From Algoriphagus sanaruensis (GTDB lineage: Bacteria > Bacteroidota > Bacteroidia > Cytophagales > Cyclobacteriaceae): a stretch of DNA of 64,000 nt. Shown here in pieces: positions 17,137 through 27,000 of this stretch. A program made the translations under genes and the position numbers. Below the pieces are notes generated by a model, which was not told where the DNA came from, searched no databases, and saw only the letters and a program-made list of their open reading frames with translations. The stretch covers positions 3,104,501-3,168,500 of the forward strand of contig NZ_CP012836.1 in assembly GCF_001593605.1 (NCBI RefSeq), written 5' to 3'. The first letter of the stretch is position 1. Each line of letters begins with the position of its first letter.

Positions 17137-18144
17137 TTAAAGACTTTTAGTTGCCACAGCCTCGGAATTGAAAGGATATTCAATGATTTGATCTATTTCC
17201 ATCTCCGAATCTGTGGTTTGATCAATCACATATAAAGGGCGGTTTTTTACCGATTCAAAGATTTTTCCAATGTAGAGCCCAACCACCCCCAGCATTGCAA
17301 TCAAGACTCCAGAGAAAAACGCGATGGAAATTATCAAACTGGAATAACCCGAAACTGTAATTTCTCCCAAAAAGTAGCGGATCAAAGTAATGAGCCCAAA
17401 CAAAACACTCAAGAACGAAAGTAAAATTCCGGCTTTAACCATCAACCGAATAGGTTTGTCTGAATAAGCTAATACGATTTCCAACGCTAAATTAAGGCGT
17501 TTGCGGAAGGTATATCGGCTTTTCCCTTCTGGGCGAGCTTCGTGCTGTACGGGGATTTTTGCGGTAGGAAACCCCATCCAATGGATCATCACTGAAAAGA
17601 TCCGTACAGGTTCCTGCATCCGGTTAAACTCCTGAATGACTCTTCGATGGTAGATCCCAAAATTGCCTACTTGAGGATCGAATTTGGAACCAGTAAGCCA
17701 GGATAACAACCTGAAAAACAACCGAGAAGACAAGATCTTTCCAAAATCATCCTTCCGATCTTTTCGCGAAGCCAAAACAACGGGAAACCCTTCAAGAGCT
17801 TTTTGGTAAAGCACTTCAATTTCCTCTGGTCGATCTTGCAAATCGGCATCCATTACCACTACCCACTCTCCTTTTGCAGCTCGACAGCCTGCCGAAATCG
17901 CGTAATGTTGCCCAAAATTTCGAGACAATTTTATTCCTTTAACATGAGTAGATGAATTGGAAAGCAATTGAATAAGTTGCCAGGATTGATCTTGGCTACC
18001 ATCATCCACTAGGATCAGTTCAAATCCAAATGTAATTCTTAACAGACATTTGTGGATTCGATCAGAAAGCGCAAGGAGAGTACCTTCGGAAAAGTAAACC
18101 GGTACAACTACAGAGATTTGCGTTCGATTTGGGGTATGGTCCAC
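17137..18144 (-). CDS. Membrane GT2 glycosyltransferase (polyprenyl-phosphate sugar synthase, GtrB/ArnC type)
   Basis: 335 residues. An N-terminal GT-A domain (ISVVVPVYFSEGTLLALSDR, FELILVDDGSQDQSW, VVVMDADLQDRPEE with the DxD) is followed by two C-terminal membrane helices (about 238-262 and 272-297). This is the layout of dolichol/undecaprenyl-phosphate glycosyltransferases. LSRNFGQHYAISAGCRAAKG is a typical internal motif. It likely loads a sugar onto undecaprenyl phosphate for periplasmic modification, or adds it directly to a lipid-linked chain. It is the first gene of the unit with the acyltransferase and the WecE-type gene (8-base gap). Confidence 0.88.
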   Translation of the reverse strand: MDHTPNRTQISVVVPVYFSEGTLLALSDRIHKCLLRITFGFELILVDDGSQDQSWQLIQLLSNSSTHVKGIKLSRNFGQHYAISAGCRAAKGEWVVVMDADLQDRPEEIEVLYQKALEGFPVVLASRKDRKDDFGKILSSRLFFRLLSWLTGSKFDPQVGNFGIYHRRVIQEFNRMQEPVRIFSVMIHWMGFPTAKIPVQHEARPEGKSRYTFRKRLNLALEIVLAYSDKPIRLMVKAGILLSFLSVLFGLITLIRYFLGEITVSGYSSLIISIAFFSGVLIAMLGVVGLYIGKIFESVKNRPLYVIDQTTDSEMEIDQIIEYPFNSEAVATKSL

Positions 18145-18385
18145 TGGTTTTTTAAAAATCTTGCGAGGTTCCGAATCTACTCAAAAGTCCCTATTTTTTT
18201 AAATTCCTCTTGTTTGAACTGTGTCATATCAATTGGGCTATAGAGGGAGAAATGAAGGTAGAACTGAATAAGACAGTATTTTTTTTGAATTTGAAATAGT
18301 TTAAATAAAGGCCATTCGACTTGTTTAAAGACAATAATTATTTGAAATAATTAAATTATGTGGATAAGTTCTTTTGTAAAAATCA

Positions 18386-18413
18386 AAAAATACCCAGTTG
18401 TGGGTATTTTTCA
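18386..18413. terminator. Intrinsic terminator-like hairpin
   Basis: AAAAATACCCA GTTG TGGGTATTTTT forms an 11-bp stem with T runs on both strands. On the minus strand it follows the short frame at 18420-18540. Confidence 0.6.
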
Positions 18414-18445
18414 GAAGATGGTGTATCCTACTTTTGATACGGGTG

Positions 18446-18535
18446 ATTAAGCAACTTTTCTCATAATTTTTTTCACTGGTTTCAAAAGGAAGCTTTTAGA
18501 ATATTTTTTAATCCTTTTAAAAAAAATCTCTTACG
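18446..18535 (-). other. Short coding-like remnant between two terminator hairpins
   Basis: On the minus strand the frame reads about 30 residues rich in Lys and hydrophobics (KRIKKYSKSFLLKPVKK, ending IMRKVA, stop at 18446-18448). No start lies in front of it: a TAA at 18536-18538 closes the frame, and the only ATG gives just five residues. It may be the tail of a lost gene or a leader. I do not assign a function. Confidence 0.35.
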
Positions 18536-18540
18536 GGAGA

Positions 18541-18577
18541 AAAATGGCCGAAACGGGGGTTTCGGCCATTTGCTTTT
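18541..18577. terminator. Strong bidirectional terminator-like hairpin
   Basis: AAATGGCCGAAAC GGGG GTTTCGGCCATTT is a near-perfect stem followed by GCTTTTT on the plus strand and TTTTTCTCCC on the minus strand. No clear gene sits directly before it on either strand. Confidence 0.7.
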
Positions 18578-18737
18578 TAGATCATTTTGAATTGAAAAGA
18601 TCGAGGGTTTTTAAAATTGCTTCCATTGGGAAAAGTAGACTTAATCTCGATGCAGGTTTAAGTCCTTTTAAATTCTAATTTCAATACAATCTAAATTCGA
18701 GGTTCGATCTTTTTTGGATTCTCAAAGATAAACGCAT

Positions 18738-20350
18738 CTATGGCCCAGCGTTTTAACGCTTAGAAATTAAAAAGCTAGATATTGCGAGCTGGATTAATTT
18801 TCAATCTGGAAAGTAGGAGTCAATCCCAGGGCAATGGAAAAGAATTGAATATATTATTTTATTCAGGTAATTCACAAGATCAACCCGTCAGAGGAACTTC
18901 TATCCTCTCCTATCTCCAAACTTTTGAAGCCAAAAGTTGGCAAAAGCTTGTGGCCTGAATCCAGTCTTCAAACTGATTGAATTCATCAATCAAAGCCGAG
19001 CTTTCCTTCCAGTTTGATTTTTGGCGTCGGGTCTAGGCTAAATTCAGGCGGATCTCGGTCATACTTCCCGAGCTAGCCTGAATTCTTTACGCCTCTCCCT
19101 TAACACCAAAAACCGCCTGTCTTCAAGGGCCACATTTATCACGTTTTAAATCTCAATACAAACCAATTTCAACGTTCACACTTCATTAAGACTCTGGAGA
19201 GAAACTCTGAATTTTAAATTTTTGATGACCCTGAAGGGGTCTAACTGTGAATAGCCCAGAGTGAAACTCTGGGTTAATGAGCAAAATAAAGGATTGGCGC
19301 TGGGCTAATAATCCCCATTGAAAAGCAAAAGTCAATCCCAGCGCAATGGAAAAGATTGATCATTTTTTTAAGTCATTCCCAGGGTCAACACGTCTGAGGA
19401 ACCTCCATCGTTTCTTATCTCTAAACTTTTGAAGCCAAAAGTTTGCAAAAGCTTGTGGCCTGAATCCAGTCTTCAAACTGGTTGAATTCATCAATCAAAG
19501 CCGAGCTTTCCTTCCAGTTTGATTTTTGGCGTCGGGTCTAGGCTAAATTCAGGCGGATCTCGGTCATACTTCCCGAGCTAGCCTGAATTCTTAACGCCTC
19601 TCCCCCGCCTTCAAAAACCGCCTGTCTCCAAGGGCCACATTCATCACGATTTGAATAACAATAGCATTAATCTTTGATGATCGCTATCTCTTTTTGGAAA
19701 TAACGAACCATGATAATTGATTCTAAAAATGACCCCAGAGGGGTCGTATATGGGTAGCCCAGCGTTTCAACGCTGGGAAATAAAGGAATAGGGAATGATG
19801 TGCGCTGGGCTAATAATCCCCATTGAAAAGCAAAAGTCAATCCCAGCGCAATGGAATGGGATGTTTGTTCATTTTAAAAAAAAATGGATTTCTCTCTATT
19901 TACCTGTCAGAGGAACTTTTTAGTCTTTTTTCTCTGGTACTTTTTTCTTGATAAAAAAGTACCCAAAAAATCAAGATTCAAAAATGCTCCCACCGCACGT
20001 GGCCGGACGCTGGCCCGCTTTTGAATCTTCCCCACGCGCCCAAATAATTAACGAAGGTGCTCAATTGTATTTAATTCTGAATTCTTCGTGCCTCTCCCCC
20101 GCTTCCAAAAACCGCCTGTCTTCAAGGGCCACATCTCTCACGAACCAAATCTCAATTGACTATAATCTTGATTTTCGCTCTCTCTTTTTAGGCATTACGA
20201 TACCAGATAATTGATTCTAACAATGACCCTGAAGGGGTCTAACTGTAAATAGCCCAGGGTGAAACCCTGGGTTAATATGCAAAATATGGTAATGGCGCTG
20301 GGCTAATTATTTAATTTGAAAAACAAGGCTCGATCCCAGCGCAATGGAAT
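18738..20350. repeat. Composite repeat block R1-R2-R1-R2-R1-R3-R1
   Basis: R1 hairpin modules at 18741-18839, 19227-19350, 19731-19855 and 20225-20347 alternate with R2 payloads (about 18879-19145 and 19382-19653) and one R3 payload (about 19930-20140). R3 carries GGTACTTTTTTC TTGAT AAAAAAGTACC and a GC-rich CCACCGCACGTGGCCGG stretch. The rest of the 18145-20465 gap, outside the terminators, shows nothing. This is the largest repeat block in the window, and I find no transposase in it. Confidence 0.88.
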
Positions 20351-20465
20351 TAAATGGACAATTTTCAAAGTCAAGGTTCAAAGAATTTGGATTGCAAATC
20401 CGGGGATCATACCTCGACATTACAAAGGTCGAGGAGCCAAGAGAAAAACCAAAAATCTCCCTTGA

Positions 20466-22922
20466 TCAATAAAATCGAACCTCGCAATCGGGATGTGCCG
20501 CTTTAAAGGAATCAATCGTTCTAGTCATTAATCGGGTATTGAAGCAACTCAACTTTTTCAAATTGCTTAACGCCTCGATCGGCTTCAATGACCTAAGATT
20601 GGTGGAGGCTACATCTAGCTCCTCCAAACTGAAAAGGGATTCCAATCCTTTGAGTGATTTTAAATTGGTACCTGACAAATTGAGTTTTTTAAGCTCAAAC
20701 AAACTGCTTAGTGCTTCCAAGTCCTCCACAGCGGTATTGGAAAGATCTAATTCATTGAGCTTACTCAAACTGGAAATCGGTAAGAAATCCACCACTGGAA
20801 TTTGGGAAAGTTTCAACTGGGTCAATTGAGGCAAACCACTGATATGAGAAATCGAGCTTATGGGTGCATCGAAAATTTCAAGCTTACGAACATTGACGAA
20901 AATTGGCAATGCAGATAGGTCTGAAACAGAAACCCGCTCAAACTTCAATTCTGCCAAGCTTGTCAGACGATGCAATTGCTCAGTGGTAGGATCCTCAGGA
21001 AGTGAAAACTGTCTTCGAAGTAAATCCTTCCAAGAAGAATCCAATTTACCCCACCAATTGGTGAGTTCCTCGGTTCGATAAACCAAGGTCAAATCAGGTC
21101 TTTGGATCAAGATTTCAGGTACTTCTTCCTTGAAAATGGCACTTCCATTGACATTTAAATAATTCAATTTGGGAAGGTTGAGAATAGGTTTAATCGTTTG
21201 CACTGGACTTCCTTCCAAATCAATTTCTGTCAATTCTTTCAATTCTTGAAGGACAGCCAAATCGCTTACTCCTGTATTTTTTCCTGCAATTTTTGTTAAG
21301 GTCTTGACCTCACTTAATGGCAGGAGATCGATTATGGATGGATTGTCTGAGAAGTTTAACTCATTCAAGTTGACAAACCGAGTGATCGGATTTAAGGATT
21401 CGATATCCGCACCGCTCAAGTCCAAACGAGAAATGGTAACCGTCTGAGTCAAAATTTCAATTCCAGGTTGATCCGAAGTAATTCTTGGATTGATTTGCTT
21501 CAATCTTGATTTCCAAGCTTCACTCAAAGCACCCCACCAAGATTCCAAATCCTTCACATGATGAATCAGCAATACATCAGGATGTTGCCTAACAAAATTA
21601 TCAGCCACCAAAGGGGAAATTTGCGTTTCGTCAGCTGAAACCTTTTTCAGATTTTTCAAAGCTGCAATTGCTTGTAGATCTGAAACTTGAGTTTTGGTAA
21701 TATCCAAAAACTCCAACTGTGCCATCCCGGCCAAGGGACCTAAATCTTGCAAATTGGTTTCTGAAAGATCCAAATACTGCAATGAAGTCAAGCCAGAAAG
21801 TGAGGAGAAATTGATCAGATAATTTTTAGCTAGATCAAGTCTTTTCAGATTCTTCAGATCTTTGATATTTTCAGCATTGTTGAATCCACTTTCCCGAAGG
21901 TCAAGTTCCTCGAGATTTTTGAATTCATTGATCACTCCAAAACTCATGATCGGAGTTTTCTGTGCCTTAAGGGCAATCAAACTTTTCAGATTTAAAAGTT
22001 CATTGATGCTATCCACTTTGGTAAATGAAATATCCAAGGATTTCAATCGGTCCGAATACTTGATAAACTGGATATCTGAAGTGGGAGTATTAGCAATATT
22101 CAAGCTTTCTAAAAAAGTGACATTTGAAATTGGCCCTAAGTTTTTGATTCGGGTATTGCTAATGTCAATCACCTTTAAATCCCTGAGCTCAGAAAGAGGT
22201 GATAGCGACTGGATATCTTTGTTACCGGAAAGATTTAAGGAGTCAATGCTTACAAATCTGTAAAGCATGTCCATATTGGCAGAATCCGAAGCTCCTAAAG
22301 AAAATCTGCCTTTGAAATAGGATTTCCAAGCCAGGGGAAGCCCATTCCACCAAGTTTTCAACTCCTCGTCACGAGAAACTTTGGTGGTATAAATACTGAC
22401 AATTTTAAGTTCTTGGGAAGCATCCTGAAGATTGACCTCCACAAACCTAGGCTTGGTATTCGTGATCTTTTCACCATTAATGCCTGTGGCTGTCAAGGTT
22501 CGATCAAGAGAAGCCAGGAAAAACACCTCCCCATTTTCTTTTTGTCCCGGTTTGACTTCCCGGATTTTAAATTTGAACTCTACGTTTTTGTAAAAAAATT
22601 CAATGTCTTTCAAGTAGGCGGTGACATCTTTATTGGTCACCACTTTTCGATCCAAAAGAAGATCATCTTCTACCTGTACCTTTTCGTCACGGAAAATTTT
22701 GAGATAGCTTTCTCGAATAATCACATCCTTATCCCGTGCTGGGGTTTGGGCATTACCTACGGTGTTGAGCAGGTACTCTAAAAAGAGAATCTGATCTTCA
22801 ACTTTGGTTGAAAACTCGGTGATTTGATCCTTAGTATATCCTTTGATGGTTTGTGCATTTACTGCACTTAAGCCATAGGAAAACAGAGATAGAACCAGAA
22901 AAAGATGCTTAATCTTGATCAT
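20466..22922 (-). CDS. Exported leucine-rich-repeat protein with three W-W linker blocks
   Basis: 818 residues with a signal peptide (1-23, cut after VNA). Residues 25-185 form a beta-rich N-terminal domain. Three blocks of internalin-type 21-23-residue LRRs follow (patterns such as LKSLDISFTKVDSI and LQYLDLSETNLQDLGPL). Each block is introduced by a linker of the form WWxxLxxxWK at residues 191, 462 and 623. Each block closes with a HPD/RPD-type turn. There is no membrane anchor, so it is periplasmic or secreted. Its start overlaps the next upstream gene by 14 bases, placing it last in a four-gene operon of exported proteins. Internalin-like LRRs bind proteins; the partner is unknown. Confidence 0.85.
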   Translation of the reverse strand: MIKIKHLFLVLSLFSYGLSAVNAQTIKGYTKDQITEFSTKVEDQILFLEYLLNTVGNAQTPARDKDVIIRESYLKIFRDEKVQVEDDLLLDRKVVTNKDVTAYLKDIEFFYKNVEFKFKIREVKPGQKENGEVFFLASLDRTLTATGINGEKITNTKPRFVEVNLQDASQELKIVSIYTTKVSRDEELKTWWNGLPLAWKSYFKGRFSLGASDSANMDMLYRFVSIDSLNLSGNKDIQSLSPLSELRDLKVIDISNTRIKNLGPISNVTFLESLNIANTPTSDIQFIKYSDRLKSLDISFTKVDSINELLNLKSLIALKAQKTPIMSFGVINEFKNLEELDLRESGFNNAENIKDLKNLKRLDLAKNYLINFSSLSGLTSLQYLDLSETNLQDLGPLAGMAQLEFLDITKTQVSDLQAIAALKNLKKVSADETQISPLVADNFVRQHPDVLLIHHVKDLESWWGALSEAWKSRLKQINPRITSDQPGIEILTQTVTISRLDLSGADIESLNPITRFVNLNELNFSDNPSIIDLLPLSEVKTLTKIAGKNTGVSDLAVLQELKELTEIDLEGSPVQTIKPILNLPKLNYLNVNGSAIFKEEVPEILIQRPDLTLVYRTEELTNWWGKLDSSWKDLLRRQFSLPEDPTTEQLHRLTSLAELKFERVSVSDLSALPIFVNVRKLEIFDAPISSISHISGLPQLTQLKLSQIPVVDFLPISSLSKLNELDLSNTAVEDLEALSSLFELKKLNLSGTNLKSLKGLESLFSLEELDVASTNLRSLKPIEALSNLKKLSCFNTRLMTRTIDSFKAAHPDCEVRFY

Positions 22923-23748
22923 AAATGTATTTCAGAATGGTCTCTTTGTCACCGGGACCAAGGCGAACCAAATTGGAAATCAGCCATCCGGTATTAAAAC
23001 CAGGTCGGTTGAAGTTATTTACTTCAAAATACCAGCCACCAATTTGGAAGAAGTGAAATTTAACTCCAGTGACTGTTTCAAACCGGAGGTTATTTTGTTT
23101 CATTTCGTAAAGAAAGACCGACAAGTAATCGGGCTTATAGCTACTGGAAGTAAAGGATTCTGGCAAATTGGAATCCTGAAATGCTCGTCGGAGATTCATA
23201 AATCCGAGTTCATGACTGAGAGGATGGAGAAATTCCTTTTTATCACCCACGGGCTTATTGAATAAGTTTTTAAAGGGATCGAAAATCACCTGATCGATTA
23301 CCCATTCATAGCCTAGAAGTTGCGGCTGGATCTTCATAATAAAGGTGACCTTTTCTCTTTTCCCTTTGAAAAAGAACTCAGTATCCACCTCTGCAAGCCA
23401 ACCTTCACGAGCGAAAATCAGGTATCTCGGATAGGTATCCGAGAGCACAGCTTGGATAAATTGATTTTTGAATTCAGGAGAAATCGAAGAGGTCTGATTG
23501 TCGAAAAGGATTTGAAGGAAGCCTTTTCTCAGGTTTAAATTCCGGTAAAGTGAATCTCCAGGATAAAATCGGGTATTTCCATCCACAGATTCCTCTCCAT
23601 TAAATCTTCGAAAAAATTGGTTGAGTTGTTTGGTTGAGGCGGCAAATCTGCCATCATCCTTAATTGTCCCGGGGCCGCCTAAGCCCTGCCCCGAGACAAT
23701 AGAGATGACTGCGCCAAAAAAAACGCAAATCAAAAGGAGTTTTCTCAT
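22909..23748 (-). CDS. Exported protein of unknown function
   Basis: 279 residues with a signal peptide (about 1-20, RKLLLICVFFGAVISIVSGQ). The mature part has alternating hydrophobic and aromatic residues suggesting beta structure (FKGKREKVTFIMKIQPQLLG, LGYEWVIDQVIFDPF) and no catalytic motif I recognise. It overlaps the LRR gene by 14 bases and the 191-residue gene upstream by 4 bases (ATGA), so the three are co-translated. I do not recognise the family. Confidence 0.75.
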   Translation of the reverse strand: MRKLLLICVFFGAVISIVSGQGLGGPGTIKDDGRFAASTKQLNQFFRRFNGEESVDGNTRFYPGDSLYRNLNLRKGFLQILFDNQTSSISPEFKNQFIQAVLSDTYPRYLIFAREGWLAEVDTEFFFKGKREKVTFIMKIQPQLLGYEWVIDQVIFDPFKNLFNKPVGDKKEFLHPLSHELGFMNLRRAFQDSNLPESFTSSSYKPDYLSVFLYEMKQNNLRFETVTGVKFHFFQIGGWYFEVNNFNRPGFNTGWLISNLVRLGPGDKETILKYIYDQD

Positions 23749-24320
23749 GCGGAAGTTTCAGTCACGCGAACATCACCTAGCATGACATCCCAGAATTCGA
23801 TGGTACGACCAGCAATTTGGGTCTGTTTTTTCTCCACGTAAATGGTAATGTCTTTCTTGGTAGTATCCTTGTAATTCATGCCTGTTTCGATGGATGTACC
23901 TTCAAAACGCTGATAGATGGTAATTACACCTACATATCGGCCATCAGGCTGTCTTTCCAAGTCAGAGATGTACTGAATATCGTACCATGTGATATTTACT
24001 CGATCGTAGTTCAAAGCCATCAAACGCTCAAAGTATCTTCTTACTTTGTAGTAAGCGATTTCGCTGGTATTGATGGAAGAAACTCCCATTTCAGCGCCAG
24101 GAGCGAATAGTTCTTCAGCACGATCCATTACTCGGTTGGCTTCGGAAAACTGAGTTTCTTTACTTCCGATAATCGCGATGTATTTGGAAAGATCCTTTAC
24201 TTTTTCAAGTGCCAAGGAATCGATAGCCTGCTTTCTAGCAGGGCTGATATTATCCTGAGCCATTACTGCCAAAGAAGCAGAAAGGAACAAGCCCAAGAAG
24301 AGGATAAATTTATTCTTCAT
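23745..24320 (-). CDS. Exported protein of unknown function, related in layout to the LRR protein N-terminus
   Basis: 191 residues with signal peptide 1-21 (LSASLAVMAQ). The segment RRYFERLMALNYDRVNITWY, through a charged loop, to a KDITIYVEKKQ strand and an ending VMLGDVRVTE lines up by eye with residues 103-183 of the LRR protein (YLKDIEFFYKNVEFKFKI ... VEVNLQDASQELKIVSIY). The two may therefore share one small beta-rich domain. Four bases of overlap with the next gene. No enzyme motif is visible. Confidence 0.75.
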   Translation of the reverse strand: MKNKFILFLGLFLSASLAVMAQDNISPARKQAIDSLALEKVKDLSKYIAIIGSKETQFSEANRVMDRAEELFAPGAEMGVSSINTSEIAYYKVRRYFERLMALNYDRVNITWYDIQYISDLERQPDGRYVGVITIYQRFEGTSIETGMNYKDTTKKDITIYVEKKQTQIAGRTIEFWDVMLGDVRVTETSA

Positions 24321-24351
24321 ACGAATTTGTATCTAAATTTTTAGAGAGGGA

Positions 24352-24822
24352 TTATTTTCTTCTGAGTTCAAGTTCAGACACTTTACCTGCGGCATCCAAA
24401 CGGATGTCAGAGATGAAGTTAAGGTTCTTCTTGGTGTCTTTTAGGTACTCCAAGTACTTCTTGATAGTAGTTGGCTCATCGTAATCTTTAACTCCATTTT
24501 CTTCATGGATAACGATCAAAACAGGAGTTTCTTGATTAGAGAACATTCCAAGTGTTTCTTGGATGGTTTGGTTAGCAGAGGCAACGCTACCTGCTGCTGC
24601 TACAGCATTGAAACTGTTTTCTAGTTTTTCGGCTGCAATTTCTTCAGCGGAACGCGTTGGAGCTGGTGCAGGAGCTGGTTTCACGACCTCTTCTACAGGA
24701 GCTGGTGCCGGAGCAGGTGCTGGAACAGGTTTCTTGCTCTTACATGCACCCATAGCCAACAGTGCTACCACTGCCAACAACATGGTTTTTCGGGCTGAGA
24801 ATGAGAACAGAGTTTGTTTCAT
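24352..24822 (-). CDS. Lipoprotein with Pro-Ala linker, unknown function
   Basis: 156 residues. A hydrophobic N-terminus ends in LLAMGAC, a lipobox with Cys at about residue 27. KSKK and a Pro-Ala-Glu-rich linker (about 31-56) follow, long enough to lift the domain off the membrane. The C-terminal 90 residues (TPVLIVIHEENGVKDYDEPT, TIKKYLEYLKDTKKNLNFIS) are a small mixed domain without known motif. It is the first gene of the four-gene exported operon, with 31 bp to the next gene. The GC-rich linker also opens a spurious frame on the other strand. Confidence 0.75.
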   Translation of the reverse strand: MKQTLFSFSARKTMLLAVVALLAMGACKSKKPVPAPAPAPAPVEEVVKPAPAPAPTRSAEEIAAEKLENSFNAVAAAGSVASANQTIQETLGMFSNQETPVLIVIHEENGVKDYDEPTTIKKYLEYLKDTKKNLNFISDIRLDAAGKVSELELRRK

Positions 24823-25833
24823 CTTGGAACAGATTAGATTTTAGGGGTTTTTGATTTGAATGCCGTTTTGGGCGATTTGAATACAAAATAAACAAAACAA
24901 AATGAACTGAGACAAAAGCCGTACCGCATTCCTAGCATTTTTTTTTAATGGAATTATAAGATGTTAAATGAAGGGAAAAGTTTGGGTGTATAGGTTGATC
25001 TCAGGATGATTGTATCAAATAAAATGATTAAAGCCAATCACTCTAAAATGAAAAAATTTAAGCTTTAGCTTGGCCCAGCGTTTTAACGCTGGGAAATAAA
25101 GGGCAGCGTTTTTAAAAGTGCAGGGCTATTAATTCCATTTGAAAAGCACGAGTCAATCCCAGCGCAATGGAAAAGATTGATAATTATTTTTTAGCCATAC
25201 TCAACATCTACCCGTCAGAGGATCTCCCATCGTTTCCTGTCTCCCAACTTTTGAAGCCAAAAGTTGGCAAATGCTTGTGAAATAAAATCTTAATGCCCTC
25301 CCTACAGGCTGGCCCAAGTCTAAAAATGCCCACTGGGCATTTTTTTAACGACTTGTCCTCCTAAAAACTGCCTGTCTTCAAGCGCCAAATACGTCACAAC
25401 CCAAATATCAATTCAATCCAAATTCCAAGTTCTCACTTAAATAGATTCTCCCAGAGAAAATGAGCTGTGTCCCAGCGCAATGGAATGGGAATTGCCAATT
25501 ATCAATTTTCAAATTCAAGGTTTATTAAATCCGGATTACAAATCCGAAGATATTTCCTCGCCATTGCAAATGTCGAGGAGCATAATCCTTTGGACCCTGA
25601 AGGGGTCAATCTGTGAATAGACCAGTTGGCTAAGCGTTTTAACGCTGGTTTAACTAGGAATGGAAATTAATGCGCGCTGGGCTATTATTTCAAATTGGAA
25701 AACATAACTAGATCCCAGTGCAATGGAAAAGAAGATTCAATTTTTAAATCCAATTACGTTGAATACTCAAATAGACCTAAATGAAAAAAGCCCTTTTTCA
25801 AGGGCTTTTGATCACTTTTAATTGTATAATATC
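24823..25833. repeat. Gap with R1 and R2 modules (about 25073-25730)
   Basis: 24823-25070 holds the presumed promoter of the lipoprotein operon; it has TTTG-rich stretches but no convincing consensus pair. R1 copies are at 25073-25170 and 25592-25726, with a truncated tail at about 25455-25485. A shortened R2 lies at about 25195-25395 and includes AAAAATGCCCA CT GGGCATTTTTTT at 25322-25347, a terminator-like hairpin facing the plus strand. Confidence 0.8.
25783..25810 (-). terminator. Intrinsic terminator after the WecA-like gene
   Basis: On the minus strand AAAAGCCCTTGAAAAAGGGCTTTTTTC forms a stem with a T run, 24 bases past the stop of the gene at 25834-27000. Confidence 0.75.
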
Positions 25834-27000
25834 TTAATTCAAATTCATCGTACCGGAATCAATACTTTGCTTTTCCAGTCGAATGCGCTTTTTCTCGCTT
25901 TCCCGCTGCACTTGTATATCCGGTAATTCCAAAACACGTGGAGATTGTCTGGCTATCTTTTTCACTTTCTGAATTGTAATACGATCTAATTGTGCTCCAA
26001 TCGTAAGAACTACCGCTGATAAAATTGGTAAAACAATATTATCAGAGGAAGATCCCAAAGCTATCACCAATCCCAAAAGCATCAATTGAACAGAGCCTAA
26101 AAGCAGGGCTACTTCATTATGCTTTAAGCCAGATCGCATCAAAAAATGATGCACATGGCTTTTATCTGCTGACATGGGGTGTTTCCCTTTGCGAATCCGG
26201 AGGGTAAAAACCCTAGCCATATCATAAAGCGGATAAATCATCAGTACAATTCCTGCCGTAAAGGTGGGTTCAAATCGGCCAAAGGCCCCTTTAGGTAATG
26301 CGGCGTTGTACTCCATAAAGGCGATCACCAAACTACCGATGGCAAAACCTAAAGTAAGCGACCCAGTGTCCCCCATAAAGATTTTTGCAGGATGCCAGTT
26401 GAACACCATAAAAGCTGCGATTCCGCCGATTAATATAAAGCTCAACAAGGCGAAACTTTCCAGTCCTTGAATATAGAACCAAGTTCCAAGGAGAAGAAGA
26501 GTCAATCCTCCAACCGTGCTTGCTAATCCGTCCAATCCATCGATCAGGTTGAAGGCATTGGTTAAAGCCAATAAAACAAAGGCTGAAAAGGCATAGCTAA
26601 ACCAAAGTGGGAGCGTTTCAATTGCTAAAAACCCGTGAAATTCCTTGATTCGAATATCACCGGCTACCACCACCAAAAGAACCGCAATAAGTTGCAGGCC
26701 CAACTTGTGCTTGGCTGATAATTCTACGACATCATCTCTCAATCCCACGAAAAACATCAAGGCAATAGCTCCTAATAAATAACGGATATCCGGCAAAGGG
26801 AACTGCCAGCCCCAAATTGCAAGGGCAACAAAAGCCGCAAGGACAATTGAAATGCCACCCATGGATGGGGTGAATTTTTTATGGATTTTCCGCCCACCGG
26901 GGGCATCACCTATTCGGGCTTTTCTTAGGACGGAAATCAAAATGGGAGTCAATAATACTCCAACTGAAAAGGCTGTGAGAATGGCTAAAATGTAAAACAT
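25834..27000 (-). CDS. Undecaprenyl-phosphate sugar-1-phosphate transferase (WecA/TagO-like)
   Basis: 388 residues with about ten membrane helices, MraY/WecA superfamily. Catalytic landmarks are FFVGLRDDVVELSAKHKLGL (83-102, Asp89/Asp90), NAFNLIDGLDGLAS (148-161), IFMGDTGSLTLGF (207-219, Asp211) and the late DKSHVHHFLMRSG (HxHH motif). The last motif points to WecA/TagO (GlcNAc-1-P) rather than MraY. It starts glycan synthesis by moving a HexNAc-1-phosphate onto undecaprenyl phosphate. It stands alone with its own terminator and may serve both the Wzy- and the ABC-dependent pathway. Confidence 0.9.
   Translation of the reverse strand: MFYILAILTAFSVGVLLTPILISVLRKARIGDAPGGRKIHKKFTPSMGGISIVLAAFVALAIWGWQFPLPDIRYLLGAIALMFFVGLRDDVVELSAKHKLGLQLIAVLLVVVAGDIRIKEFHGFLAIETLPLWFSYAFSAFVLLALTNAFNLIDGLDGLASTVGGLTLLLLGTWFYIQGLESFALLSFILIGGIAAFMVFNWHPAKIFMGDTGSLTLGFAIGSLVIAFMEYNAALPKGAFGRFEPTFTAGIVLMIYPLYDMARVFTLRIRKGKHPMSADKSHVHHFLMRSGLKHNEVALLLGSVQLMLLGLVIALGSSSDNIVLPILSAVVLTIGAQLDRITIQKVKKIARQSPRVLELPDIQVQRESEKKRIRLEKQSIDSGTMNLN

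Noticed and set aside
19948..20214. Plus-strand frame of 88 codons in the R3 repeat, similar to one at 27399-27587
   Set aside because: Similarity between the two only reflects the shared repeat DNA; low complexity and no start context.
24563..24844. Plus-strand Gly-Ala-rich frame
   Set aside because: Antisense reading of the Pro-Ala linker of the lipoprotein gene.
24880..24960. TTTG-rich stretch as a -33/-7 promoter for the lipoprotein operon
   Set aside because: TATTTTG is one base short of TAnnTTTG and spacing to the next TTTG does not fit; not strong enough to list.
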